Shown: positions 38,334-49,615 of the stretch, one piece after another
Numbering within the stretch: the first letter of the stretch is position 1
Layout: the number at the start of each line of letters is the position of its first letter
DNA from: Podocnemis expansa
Taxonomy: Eukaryota > Chordata > Testudines > Podocnemididae
Direction: 5' to 3'
Assembly: GCA_007922195.1 (NCBI GenBank)
Contig: ML682008.1
Location: 11,935,880-11,999,879 of the forward strand
DNA length: 64,000 nucleotides
Notes under the pieces: model-generated
Seen by the model: the letters and a program-made list of their open reading frames with translations, nothing else
The model's database searches: none
Told to the model about the DNA's origin: nothing
Position numbers and translations under genes: made by a program

Positions 38334-39461
38334 TCATTATCCCACTTATTCTTTCTTGTTCAGTCTCTTTGCCACCACATGCCTAAACGGGAGGCCATTT
38401 CTTCCTGAAAATAAACCCATTTACTGTCACATTCAGGTGCCAGAAACAAAAAACCTTTCTTATTCTGCATTCTGAAGGCACCATTTTCTTTGAAATTGGT
38501 ATAGTAGACTTGAAGGCATATTTTTGTTCCTACCTTTGTGCATTCTGCCTTTTTATTTAAAAAAAAAAACAAAAAACAAAAACCCATTTACTTACAATGT
38601 TCCTAGAAGGGCGTTAGCGATACTGACACCTCAGAAGCTAACTAACCAGTTAATTATTAAAATCAGCTGTGCAACAGTGGATGTAGTTAGTATCAAACAC
38701 AAGGACATGTACTTCACAGTTTGGTAGCAGTAGCTATCACCACATCCTATTGCTAACACAATGCAACGTCATTAACCATAAGACTAAAGCAAAGTAAGGC
38801 AGAACTATATCAGTTCACACTGCTGCTCCATGAGCATTGCTGTGGATATTGAGAATACTTGGTATTTACACAAAACAGAATAGAAATTGACAATTATTTT
38901 ATCCCACAGGATGTCATTTTCCCATTAAAAAAGCAAAGCAAACAAAAAAAGCCATTTAATAACCCTTAGAGAACCCAGAGTAAGAACTGACTTGCACACA
39001 CATTTTGTTTGGGGGGTCTCAGTAGGTGCTGATGTGGTTATTCAAACAACCTTATCCATCCATTACAGAAAAATATCACCCGTGACAAAAACCAAAACCT
39101 TTCTCAATGAATTCACGTGATGGCAGGATAAGGTTTCTGGGTGGTCCCATGGTATCACTAATGGAGACCAAGCAAAGGTTGTTTGCATACTCTGAACATT
39201 GAACGTTCTTGTAAAAAAAAACCCTGACTTCTGTACGCACAAACTTGGGATGGTGTATTCTGAGGAGACGCTGACACTCTGTCGCTGTCCTAGGCTGAGA
39301 TGCAGATGTTTTGAGCACTATAGGTAAACATTTTCTTCAAGAAATTCTGTTCAGAAGTTTAAGAATTGCTCAGTGATGCCTCCCTTCAGCACCACCAAAT
39401 TAAGACATGACTGGCAGACCTTGCTTACTAATCAGGCCTGGATGCCATCATTTTCTAAGCC

Positions 39462-39721
39462 CTAGTCTATACTTAGGGCAAATTCGGCAGCAGCCAACTG
39501 CCAGTTACACAAGGAATGCAAAATTCCTTGCGTAACTGGTGGCACTTTTAAAGCCGCCAATGCACATTAGGGAAGCTCTGGCCAGAAGACTCTTGCGGTC
39601 AGTCTCTCTCTACACTCCCGGCCCCCAGGACTTCCAGGGCCAACTTCCGGGAGTGGCTATCCGCTCCCAGAAGGGCGAACTGACAGTGGCGAAATTGCCA
39701 TCAATGTAGACATACCCTAAG
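39462..39721. mobile_element. Short inverted-repeat DNA element
   Basis: The left end CCCTAGTCTATACTTAGGGC and right end 'caatgtagacataccctaag' fit the AGTCTACACT / AGTGTAGACATACCCT type termini that are common in reptile MITE-like elements. Inner parts ('acacaaggaatgcaaaattc' and 'ttccttgcgtaactg') form a local hairpin. Assignment is by eye. Confidence 0.5.
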
Positions 39722-40384
39722 ATGTCTTGATTCCTCATTTCCATTCTCTACACTAACTCCTTTGCCCTTGTCTGATTTCACCTTCCTTTTCTTGCTCCTC
39801 ACAGTACAAACTTATTTCCCCCTGTGTGTTTTCTTGCCAAGTGCGCTCAGTGTGTCTCAAAGTGATGTGCATGCATTATATAGGGATCAAATTGGTATAT
39901 ATTATCTAGTGCTTGTGTATTACGTACACTTCACAACACGTCCAGGTATCTATGTTTGTGACTAACAAGCTCTGCACTCTCAAAACTTAGGGCAGCCTCT
40001 TCTACTCATTAGGGATGCTGAGTGGGTAGAAATTTGGTGTTTTTTATGTCAATGTTTGAGATATGACAGGTCAAAGAAGTGTTAGTAAAGTCTATGAAGA
40101 ACAAGGAAATGTTACAACATCTCTGAAATTCCTTGCGATGGGACCCAAACTTTCCAGAAAGATTCTGCCATAAAATGAGCTATGGTCCGTGATTACTTTA
40201 GTTTTGATGAATTTAGAGAAGAAAAAGTGATACTAAAAACTGGGTTTGGAACACCCAGACTAGCACCCCTCCAAAAGTTTAATGGAAACTTCCTCCCAGG
40301 CCCTACAATTATGTAGCATTCAATGTCCAATTTAAGCCTACAAAAAGTCTATTAATACTTAAAGCTGAAAAAACAATTCAAAAG

Positions 40385-40615
40385 AATTCTTAAGAATGGC
40401 CATATTGGGTAAGACCAATGGTCCATGAAACCCACTGTCTTGTCTTCTGACAGCAGCCAATAGCAAGTGCTTCAAAGGAAATGACCAGAACATGTAATTA
40501 TCAAGTGCTCCATCCCGTCACCCACTCCCAGCTTCTGGCAAACAGCAATCCCTGCCCATCCGGCTAATAGTCATTGATGGATCTACCCCCTCCATGAACT
40601 CATCCTAGAAACACA
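40385..40615. repeat. CR1-like LINE fragment
   Basis: 'aagaatggccatattgggta', 'agaccaatggtccatgaaac', 'cccagcttctggcaaacagc' and 'gctaatagtcattgatggat' follow a widespread turtle/crocodilian CR1-type repeat as I remember it. There is no reading frame of note. Confidence 0.6.
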
Positions 40616-42499
40616 ATCCATAACTGCTAGAGCCATGACAGTCAACAAAAATAAGGCAGCGGTTTTATGTAGCAATTTCATTGTGGAATTCCTTTGATCA
40701 TGCCCTTTCTTGAAAACACGCTGACTCCTAAAAACAGATTTCCACTTCTGAAAGGGTCATGCCAAGAGTCATTTGCTAGAAAACTCATACTGTGGATGCA
40801 TGACACAGGTCTTTGTGCAGCCTTGGCTCTTCCAAACCTCTGAAGAGCTTTCTGCAATAAGAGCAAAAGAGAAGGTTCTGGAATAAGGGGCCACCTCTTT
40901 TTGCACTACTCCTTTCCCCTCCACTCCAAAATGTCAAATAGTGAGTAATTTCTTTTTCCATTAACAACCTCCAAATGAATATTCCATAGTTATACCAGCT
41001 CAGTCAGCATCTTATGAAACAGATTTAGCTCATGAGCAAATGTAGCCTTAGTAAAAACCAGTTCATTCAGAAAGTGTGAAGAAAGAGACAAGAGTGAGAT
41101 CCTGAACATCACAAGGCTTTTTAGGTTTATCCCAAATACCATCTTCAGGAAAAAGTCTATCAAAACTGCCAAGGAAGAAGGAATCTTTAACGGAGGGAGT
41201 CCAGGCCTGTTAGGAGGAGGAAGAATGACATGCCTGGAACTAAGGGTGACCACACTGAGACCAAGTTCAAGTAAAAATAATAAATCTAATGTATAATTGA
41301 GTGACAGAATGAAACTGAGATAATATGGGTCAGGATGAATAAAATCAATTTCATGGAAGTGTTTGCAGAATCCTAAGGGTAGGGGGTCAATGAAGAGGGG
41401 ATCTTCACGCATATCATCAGACTTGACTGCAGATTTGATGCGTGCAGCAGAAGAAAGAACTAACCTATACCCTGCTTCAGTCCCAACAGACAGCTAGAGG
41501 AAACCATTACCCTGGGTTAAGTCAATGGATCCAGCTCACCAGAATCAAGGCCTGAACAAGAAGGTGCCCAGATCCAAACACTTGCAATTGCAGTAGGAAA
41601 ACTGTCTGCTTTAAGGTTTGTATGGGGAATGGACATGAGGAAGCAAGGAAGCATAGGAAGGAATGGAGTCAATTCCTGATTGCCATACAAGCTCTGCCAA
41701 TCATGTCATAGCTTGGAGGGATGCCCGTTACTGAGCGTTCTTTATGGCTTGCGGCGAGGGAAGAAAAGGCTCCAATCAACAAATAAAAGACAGTGACAAT
41801 AAAAGAAGAAAGTTATTCAAATAGTGCAGTAATGATGACTGGCCAAGATGTGTCTCCCTACAGGTGCTCGGCATTCCCACGTGCCTCACCGGAGATCTCT
41901 GCCAACAGCATTATGCTGCTCTTGTGCTGTACCTCGAGGCTAATTAGCATTCTGTAGGCAAACCAACCCCAGCTCATTCTTTACAGCAAAGTCTCCATTA
42001 AGAACTACACATTAGAGAAGAAGAGGATGGCTCATGGAGTGCCAGTAAGGGGACATATCTTGAAGAACAGTAGCTAGGGCACACAGTAACTTCCTCTTCT
42101 TCTTTAAGAAGTGTCCCTGTTAGAGCTCCAGCGAAGGTGACTTCTGAGCAGTATCTCCAATGACAGGCTGGGGCTTTGGAGTCAAGTCTGTCACGGACAA
42201 CAACAATATGCAGTTGAAGATTGCATTGGAAGCAGAGTCTCCAGTTACCACATAGTGGTCTGGGAAAATATGGGCAGCCACACAAGTGACTGCCAACAGA
42301 TTTCTGAGATAGAAACATATCTGAGGAAGGTGAAAGAGGAGTGCAGATGACATTAACACATTGAGAGCATGATAGCAGCGGTTAATCAGTTAAAGACCTA
42401 TTTGGAGAATCTTTCAGCCCCTATTGCTTCACCTTCTGACCTTTCCACAACAGAGAGGAAAAGCTTAGGAGATTTCCTAAAGGAGTGATTTGCATCTTG

Positions 42500-43570
42500 T
42501 GTTCCAGGGACCCCTGGTAGTCCATGGAGTTATCGTAAGGGGGCTGTGAATACATCCAGCCCCAGCCACTGCCAGCCAGCAATCCACGGTGGAGAGGGTT
42601 TTAAATAAGGGATGTCAAACTTATAGCCCATGGGGGTGAATCCGGCCTGCAGAGCTGCTGCTTGGACTGTGCTTGGAGCTGTCTGCAGCAGCAAACTCCA
42701 AAGACAGGTTCCCCACACAGCAGGGCATGCTTCTGACTCACTCACATGATCCAAGTCCCAGCAAAGGAGAACAAATGAAGTGCTCCACCCAATCCTGGCT
42801 CAGCTCTGCCGTGGTCTGCCAACCAATGAGTCTTAGTCACAGTCAGCTACACCAGCTCCAGAGAGCCACCGCACTGCCTCCCACTCCAACTCTTCACTGT
42901 CAGTCAGTCTGCATGCTAATTTGATTGACAGCACATTGCATGAATCACAAATGAAAAAGAAAAAGTGGTTGGGGCGCACATGGAAACAAGCCAATCAAAG
43001 GCCAGCCGGGACTGATCCACTAAAGTACAGTATACTGAATGACTGACAGTGATGGGCAGGAGGGGGAGAAGCAGGAGCCCAGCCTGGCTGCCTGTGAATG
43101 AGACTGATTTTTTGCCTGCCACCACAAGGTAGGGGAAGAGGGAGGTCTGGGAGCCAGCATGGGGATGAGGGGCCCACAGGGCAGGGGAAAGGGAAGGTAG
43201 GGGATAATCTGCAGGGTTAGGGAGGGGAAAGGGGAGCCCATGCCTCTCTGAACATGGAGGGAAAAAGGGCTGGGGAGCCCATGTGGCCAAATCATCTATG
43301 ACAGGTGTCCTGCCTTCCAGTGTGGCCCCTATATTGAATGAGTTTGACACCTCTGCTCTAAATAAATTGTATTTGCCTGCTGTGAGCAGCCACATCCTGG
43401 ATATCACCCCACTCCTTGGGAGCAGGTGGGGGCCAGCTCCTCCACTGCTCTTCTGCAGCACCACTGCCTGCAGTCAGTCTCTGATAACAATTATCGTTTG
43501 GGGGGCCACGAAATTTTTTGACATTAAAAAGAGGTCCTCATACTCATAAAGGTTAAGAACCATTGTCCTA
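42500..43570. mobile_element. Possible outer hAT-like element split by a nested hAT
   Basis: Sequence left of 42607 ('gggacccctggtagtccatg') and right of 43363 ('aaggttaagaaccattg' at its end) look like the two halves of one GC-rich hAT-like element. The well-delimited element 42607-43355 sits between them. The outer termini are eroded, so this is tentative. Confidence 0.35.
42607..43355. mobile_element. hAT-like element, 749 bp
   Basis: The left end AAGGGATGTCAAACTT and right end GAGTTTGACACCTCTG are inverted repeats. The flanking 8-mers TTTTAAAT (42599-42606) and CTCTAAAT (43356-43363) agree at six of eight positions. No transposase is visible. The long - strand open frame across it is not a gene. 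Confidence 0.6.
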
Positions 43571-45101
43571 AAAGACTTCATCCACACCAGATAAAAGACT
43601 ACGGCTCTCCTAATGTTTAACATATTCAGCATAGCCTCTAGGTTATCATGGTCAAGCTTAGGATAAAAGCTTGGGAGGAGAATCAGTTAGTTATTATGAA
43701 AAGACATCACCTTGTTGATCATCAGGTATGAACTAAGAGTAACCTTGTCTTTAAAGAATATTGTGAAGTGGGGTGTGTACCATTAGTGCTGGTATCCTCC
43801 TTATTGTCCTTGCCATGGTAATGGCACCAGAAATGCTGTCTTCATCCACAGATATGTAAGGGAACAAGTGGCCATAGGCTCGAAGGGCAGTCTTGTCAAG
43901 CTCTCTGAAACAAGATTCAGGTTCCACACTGGAGCAGGTTATCTGGATTGGGGATAGTGGCTTGCTATTGCCCTTGAGTAACTTCTTTGTAGCCAGGTGG
44001 GCAAAAACTCAGTATCCTTCGATTTGCTGATGAAAAGTTGTTAGGGCCAAAAGATGTACTTTAAATGAATTGAGGAATCACCCTAATCTCTTGAGTTCCA
44101 GTATGTGGTCCAACCGAAAGGGAAGACTGAAGATACTGGGGTAATTTGCATGGAGTTACACCAAACCTGAAACCTAGTCCACTTTTGCAGGTAAGTGGGT
44201 TGCCTCGCTGACTTTCTATTGTGTAGCAGCACTTCCTGCACCACCTCAGAGCAGCAGCTCTCTATGTATTGGAGCCCTGAAGGAGCAAGCCTGGAGTCAG
44301 AGGAGCTGTAGACCTGGATGGAGAGTTTGTTCTTTGTTCTGTGAAAGGAAGTAAGGTCTGGGTTGAAGATGGATTGGTGGACGTTACCAGCTGTGTCAGG
44401 GACGGGTAATGAAGTAAAAACTTTTGGAGGGGAGCAGTTTGTCTGTAAACAGGGAAGAAAAAACTAATGGAAACCCTAGAGCACTAAGAAGGAAAGAAAG
44501 GTTGAAGTAAAACACTAAGGCTATCAAAGAGAACAACTCTACAGAGCTGAAGTATCTGTGAATGGACTTGTAATCGCTCCACCTCTAGGCAGGGTGGCTG
44601 AGAATGAACTGAGGGTGGTTCACCCACCCAATGCTAACCAACAAGGCACGGCAAAAAGCAACACAAGCTCAATGGACATTTGAAAGATCTTTGAGCAGGA
44701 TTGCAGGGACTCAGACACACTACATTGGAGCGCCACAGGGACACTACTCAGAGAAGCAGTAGTATACTATTCCTTGCTGTGTGGGAAGGATATATACTTA
44801 GAGATGTGGTAACAAGACAAAGACAAACTGACTTAGACTACGTCTGAACTGCAGACCTTACAGTGGCACAGCTCTATGCCAACAGGAGAAAGCTCCCTTG
44901 TTGGCATAATTAAACCACCCGCAATGAGTGCCAGTAGCTATACCAGCAGGACAGTCTCCCACCAATGCTCCCTCTAAGCCGGTGATGCAGCTGAGCAACT
45001 TATGGATGCAGCTGAGCAAGTTCCTGGGCCCGGGTCAGGCCCCTGAGCCACTGCCCATCGGCTCCCCAAGTGCATCCATAACTTGATGTTGCATCACCAA
45101 C

Positions 45102-45416
45102 TTAGAGAGGGAACATCGTATAGATTTTCTGATTGAGATGCCTCTTCAAATAGTTAATCTTCCATGAACTCCATGTCTTTCCTTTAGCAAAATCACAGCT
45201 TGTCTTGGCTTCTGCACATGACAAGCATAATATGCCATAGTCCTCAGAGTAAGAAAATAGCTGACCCAATTTGACATGCTGCACCTCTCCAGATTCCATA
45301 GTCTCAGTTGCAATTAATTCATTTAGCCATGTCATCTTAAAATTTCCAATACTTTTATATTTCTTGCAATCACTGCAATTGTCTTCCACCACACTGTTGG
45401 CTGTACACTTTGTCAT
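45102..45416 (-). pseudogene. hAT transposase N-terminal fragment (TTF/ZNF862-like zinc finger)
   Basis: The frame on the - strand encodes about 104 residues. It includes DCKKYKSIGNFKMTWLNELI, then KLGQLFSYSEDYGILCLSC and AEAKTSCDFAKGKTWSSWK, then INYLKRHL. The pattern of a Cys-x2-Cys pair, a tryptophan-containing linker and a YLKRH histidine resembles the TTF-type zinc finger at the start of ZNF862-like hAT transposases (memory). The catalytic core is missing. The frame ends in the terminus-like block near 45103. Its location inside an element with hAT termini and TSDs supports the call. Confidence 0.55.
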
Positions 45417-45571
45417 TTTGTGTTATGAATTTGTGAAGCTGCTTGTGGGACAGCTTCTGATTTTTTGGTTGTCTGTAATCTCAGCTCACCTTTAGAAGAT
45501 GGGAAACTATATAAGCAAATGTGTGAGCAATTACACAGATAAGAGCTGATGATCACCAATAGCCAAGAATC

Positions 45572-45594
<23 letters not shown>
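45572..45594. repeat. (TA)n microsatellite followed by poly-T
   Basis: An uninterrupted TA dinucleotide run followed by a short T run, inside the 2-kb hAT element. Confidence 0.9.
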
Positions 45595-45602
<8 letters not shown>

Positions 45603-46180
45603 TACAGATTCCTAATGAATGTGCCAATTCTGACTAGATCTCACTCATAGAGCTAAAAGAAGTCACCCTGATTTAGGCCTATATATTACTTGAGTTGATG
45701 TTAATTACGGTCAATGACAGTTTTTCCACTTTACTTAAAAACTTAGATCAGGCTGCCTTCTCTTTCTGCTACAGTCCCCATCTACCAGTTTTGTGCTGTT
45801 CTTGACTGCAAGCTTTGAACTTTCCTTTGCCAGCTTCCAACTGAAAACAGAGCTGTGCTAAAAATACATGGAGGGGACACCTCCTCCTAAAGCCATTGTT
45901 TATGGCACTTGGTAAAGATATCAAAATGGGAGGACATGCAGTTTGCCTATAATGTATTGTCAGGGCCATTCACTTAAATGTGAGCACAGGTGGGGTGTGC
46001 CTCTTGGATACCAGAGAGCCAAGCATGTGTGAATACCTAGTATAGTAAGCCATTGAGAGATCCTGGGATGGAAAGTGCTGTAAAAATGCTGTGTGTTAAT
46101 AAAGTAACATAAGGCTCTATACAGTTTTCTGTGTTTATTCTGAATCTTGGGTGGAATTTGTGTGTTGTGTTTACCTATCC

Positions 46181-46374
46181 CACTGTTTCCCAACCAGTAT
46201 GCCACAGGACACAGGTGTGCCACAGAGTTTTTTGAAAAACTACTCAAAGAGCTCTGGATTGGCTCATGAAAATATATGGCTTCATTTGGAAACTACATGG
46301 CAGTGTGCGTCAAATGAATTAAAGGTAGCAAGGAGTGCCACTGCAATGGCAGAGAAAACATTGCGAATCACTGA
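46181..46374. mobile_element. hAT-like short copy
   Basis: The left end CACTGTTTCCCAACCAGT and right end 'gcgaatcactg' resemble the common terminus. The target duplication is not visible. It lies within the 2-kb hAT. Confidence 0.4.
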
Positions 46375-46499
46375 CATGTGGCAGCAATGACTTGAAAAGG
46401 AAACAATATGTTTCCTTACACATCAACACTCCCCTCCCCGCTGCGTGGCATGAGTTTACCCCCGCTTCTAATCTGCCCCCAGCCCCGGAGCCCCCACAC

Positions 46500-46830
46500 T
46501 GACTCCTCCGCTCACCCGCCTCCGCTCCCCGCCAGCCCCGATCGCCCGGCTTTTCCGCTCCCCGCCAGCCCCGACCGCCCGGCTCTTCCACTCCCCGCCA
46601 GCCCTGATCTTCTGCTCCCTGCCACCCCGATTCTCCGCTCCCCACCAGCCCCGATCGCCCGGCTCTTCCGTTCCCTGCCAGCCCTGATCCTCTGCTTCCT
46701 GCCAGCCCCGATCGCCCGGCTCTTCCGCTCCTCTCTAGCCCCAATTCTCCACTCCCCGCCAGCCCCGATCTCCCAGCTCTTCTGCTCCCCACCAGCCCCA
46801 ATCCCCCGGCTCCTCCGCTTCTGCTCCCTT
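46500..46830. repeat. GC-rich minisatellite, units of about 33 and 24 bp
   Basis: The units read 'gctccccgccagccccgatc' followed by 'gcccggctcttcc', about ten in tandem. Some units lack nine bases of the second part, giving ~24-bp variants (one is 23). Because most unit lengths are multiples of three, both strands stay open over long stretches. The resulting Pro/Ala/Ser-rich and Gly/Arg-rich frames are not genes. Confidence 0.8.
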
Positions 46831-47119
46831 CCAGCCCCTCCCGAGGCTTCCTGGCACCCAGGAGAAATGCTTCTGGGGCCAGGCATGGCTTGTGGCTGCT
46901 GGACCTGTGCTGGGGTCAGCGCTTGCTGCGCCAGTGAGCGGCAGAAGCTGCGCTACTGCTCACTGGCGCAGCTTAGAGGGAACACTGTCTCCCACCAAAG
47001 AGCACTGTCCACACGAGTGCTTTTGCAGGTGCAATTTATGCCAGTCAAGGAGTACATTTCTTCATGCTTCAACCAATGGAAGTTCTTGTCTGGCCATAGT
47101 CTTAAAAGAACATGCACAG

Positions 47120-47570
47120 ATCTTCCCACCGTTCTGTTGGTTGGCAACAAGGAGGGGAAGAGAGGAGGAAGAAAGACCTTGGGAAGAAACGAAGCAGTAG
47201 ATCTTATCTGGATTAAGACGAAATGAGGATGAGTTGTCTCAAACTGGTTTTCACCTGAAGTCAGTAATAGCTTCACCTGGCAATGACATTACTTGTTAGA
47301 TATAAAATGTAAACTCTTAAAGGGTTCATCGATAATGCCTGCCTGACCACACTACAGTTACCTAACAAGGGTCTAAGCACCTCTGGAGTTAGCCCATTTG
47401 TATGTATCTTGATTAAATGCTCATAAATGTCTGACTACTGTTTGGATTACCTAGGCATGTTTAGAGCAATTGTATACATCTTTTGGATTTAATGAAAGAA
47501 TTTATGGTTAAATTAGTGTTTGGTGGTTTGCCATATTAATATACATTTCATATTATTAATCATTCCAATG
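47120..47570 (+). repeat. LTR-like direct repeat, left copy
   Basis: Blocks such as 'gttctgttggttggcaac', 'cctgcctgaccacact', 'ggtctaagcacctctgga', 'ttagcccatttg' and 'gaatttatggttaaatta' recur in the same order and direction at 51925-52480. The copies are clearly diverged. Their size and spacing (about 4.8 kb) fit LTRs of an old retrovirus-like insertion, but no primer-binding site or gag/pol/env frame was recognised between them. They could also be two independent insertions. Confidence 0.45.
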
Positions 47571-48215
47571 TTTTACAGACCCTTGAAGGGATGGACCCCC
47601 AAACTTTAATTCTGGTTACTCTGAGAAACCCCAGAGTAAAGGGGAAGCATCCTATCCTCTGGGGCCAGTACAGAAGTCTCTCCTAAGGAAAACTAACACA
47701 AGTTAAATAGAGGGAAGTATTTTTGATCCGTAACTAAAAGACAGACAGACAGCATAGCACAGGTCTGTTGAATGCCATAAATGGCTAAATTATCAGCAGA
47801 GCAAGGATGATTTCTGTTCAACATTACTCAAATATTAAAAACAAAAGACCCAGGGACAACCATGGAGACACATTAATACTGCCTTCATAAACCATCCCAA
47901 TGTAAAGAAAACAGAGACTAGGCCAGCTGTTTTACAGGGACTGTACTTGGTGACTTCGCCTTTGCTGTCAAAATGCACCACCTTGAGGAATGAGTGCAAA
48001 AAACCACGAAGCTAAGCTCTGTACCCAAGAGAAATCATCTGATGAATGTGTCAGTTTGGGAAGCAAGTGATTTAAGGAAAGAGAGCGAGCGGTTAAAAAG
48101 AGCTTTCATATGAATTAACACTGCAGAGTTTGGAGGGAATTAAATGGTGAGGGATTGGGAAAACGTAAGAATGAAAGTGTTATAAGAGTGCTTGAACTGG
48201 TAACAATATGCAGTT

Positions 48216-48488
48216 ATGGCAGTACAACTCAATAATCCCACCAAGAGGAACTCTGCTGTCAAACAACCTATACAACAGGGTCAGGTGACGGCTACTACCA
48301 TCACTGGTTTTGGCCCCGGAAGCCTTTCCAGCCATTGTAAAGGAAAAAAGGCCCTTGCCCCAAATAAATGGTCTGTAAACAATCACCGTATAGGACTGCT
48401 GCAGATAGAGATGCAATCTGATATGAATCATTTGACCATGAATGATTTAGTCAGTATTACTGAAAGGATTGGGGCTCCCTTGGTTTAG
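48216..48488 (+). other. Unassigned 90-codon open frame
   Basis: It encodes a mildly basic Thr/Asn/Gly-containing peptide (TTITGFGPGSLSSHCKGK in the middle). It lies between the two LTR-like repeats and just left of the hAT at 48496. I recognise no family. It could be a scrap of the internal region of an old retroelement, or chance. Confidence 0.2.
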
Positions 48489-48495
48489 GCTGAAC

Positions 48496-49060
48496 CAGGG
48501 ATTAAAGTAAGGAGGAACACACCAGAACGCTGTTCCAGGGTCCCCTATTTTTAGGGAGCCAGCGTTCTGGCCCCCTAAGAATAGGGGAATGCCCTGGAAG
48601 GCTGTGTTCTGGGGCCCCCAAGATAGGGGGATGTACCGGAATGCTGCACTCTGGCGGCCCCCTAAAAAGAGAAGCACGTGGGAGCATGCCGCGGTGGAAC
48701 ATGTTCACCTGCCGGTTTGGAGGGCTGCGGTGGGTGCACAGCCTCTCCAGCGCCAGGGAGAGGAACAGAGGGGAGGAGTGGCTGAGCTCCCTCCCCTCTG
48801 CCACAGCATCCCACGGGGCCAGCAGAGGCACGTGTTCCAGGGCAGCACACTCCTGCACGCATCTATTTTTAAAGTGCTGCCGCAGCATCTGGCAAAAAGT
48901 CGCACAAAATCAACTTTTTCATTAATGCCTGGCAGGTATGGTGGTGGGGAGGCATTGGGGGAGCAGTAGTTGAGGTCGTGAAAGGGGCCTGCACCAGCAT
49001 GTGCAGGGCCCGCCAATTTAAGAGGGTTCCAGGGTCCCCCAAATTATACTTTAACTCCTG
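48496..49060. mobile_element. Non-autonomous hAT, 565 bp, perfect duplications
   Basis: The left end CAGGGATTAAAGTA and right end TACTTTAACTCCTG are inverted repeats. A perfect 8-bp duplication GGCTGAAC lies at 48488-48495 and 49061-49068. The left third contains three to four diverged tandem units of about 40-50 bp built on 'gttctggccccctaag' and 'ataggggaatg'. No transposase is present. Confidence 0.85.
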
Positions 49061-49157
49061 GGCTGAACCCATGCAGTAAAGGTGTAGTATGCATTCAGTG
49101 CTGCATGAGGAACTGGACATCTGTTGTACTGGAGACATTATCACTCTGTAATAAAAG

Positions 49158-49200
49158 GTCCAGGACCAGGACCAGGACCAGGACCAGGACCAGGACCAGC
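49158..49200. repeat. (CCAGGA)n hexamer microsatellite
   Basis: About seven perfect copies of the 6-bp unit. On the - strand it gives an alternating Ser-Trp open frame, which is not a gene. Confidence 0.92.
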
Positions 49201-49615
49201 TGGTGTAATGTGCTGAAAATTTCAAAGGGTTTGTGATGCCTTGACTACATATCTCCCTTGGTGGAACATGAATTTATTTTGCAGCTTGGATCACAAGTCT
49301 TTATGTTGCCAAGCCCTTTTGTTTTACGAATGGAAATGAGCAACTACACTGGGTAATTCACTGGCATATATGGTAAAGTAAAAGCTCATTCCAGACACTG
49401 AGAAGCAAGCAACAAAAACAGCAGCCATGGAACAGACAACCCCTGAAAAACTTGTTTCCAGTACCAAGGTAGCGAGTCCCTTACCATACAGTACAAATAG
49501 CCAACGCTGTAATTTATCTGGTACGAACACGATCAAGATCTAAAAGCAAGGACTGATGACTCCAAGCTACTCAGTTAAAATTGTTTAAAGGTTCCCACAA
49601 AGGGAGCTCCAGATC

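Larger units (their letters stand above)
44963..46987. mobile_element. hAT element, 2,025 bp, with transposase remnant
   Basis: The left terminus CAATGCTCCCTCTAAG and right terminus CTTAGAGGGAACACTG are inverted repeats. A perfect 8-bp duplication TCTCCCAC lies at 44955-44962 and 46988-46995. Inside are a zinc-finger-type transposase fragment on the - strand (45102-45416), a (TA)n run (45572-45594), a small hAT-like piece (46181-46374) and a GC-rich minisatellite (46500-46830). A second terminus-like block 'cttagagagggaacatc' at about 45103-45119 suggests internal rearrangement. Confidence 0.8.
44836..47040. mobile_element. Short inverted-repeat element interrupted by a 2-kb hAT
   Basis: 44836-44962 begins 'gacttagactacgtctgaac' and continues after the hAT at 46996 with 'caaagagcactgtccacacg'. 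The sequence flanking the insertion, TCTCCCAC, is present on both sides as the hAT target duplication. The outer element is of the 'tagactacgtct' terminus type. Its right end is eroded. Confidence 0.5.

Noticed and set aside
40990..41412. 140-codon hydrophobic frame on the - strand that looks like a membrane protein
   Set aside because: It has no recognisable family and no splice context in the SRPK2 intron. The opposite strand is lysine/arginine-rich and broken by stops, more like decayed repeat sequence.
42916..43464. 182-codon frame on the - strand
   Set aside because: It spans a hAT-like element and its right boundary, is Pro/Leu/Ser-rich, and shows no family resemblance.
43660..44600. 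Possible decayed retroelement coding sequence on the - strand
   Set aside because: Short open stretches such as DSISGAITMARTIRRIPAL look protein-like, but I could not connect them to a named family.
46319..47226. Open frames of 160, 272 and 124 codons on both strands
   Set aside because: They are generated by a GC-rich minisatellite with units in multiples of three, inside a hAT element.
49100..49225. Alternating Ser-Trp repeat protein on the - strand
   Set aside because: It is a translation of a (CCAGGA)n microsatellite.
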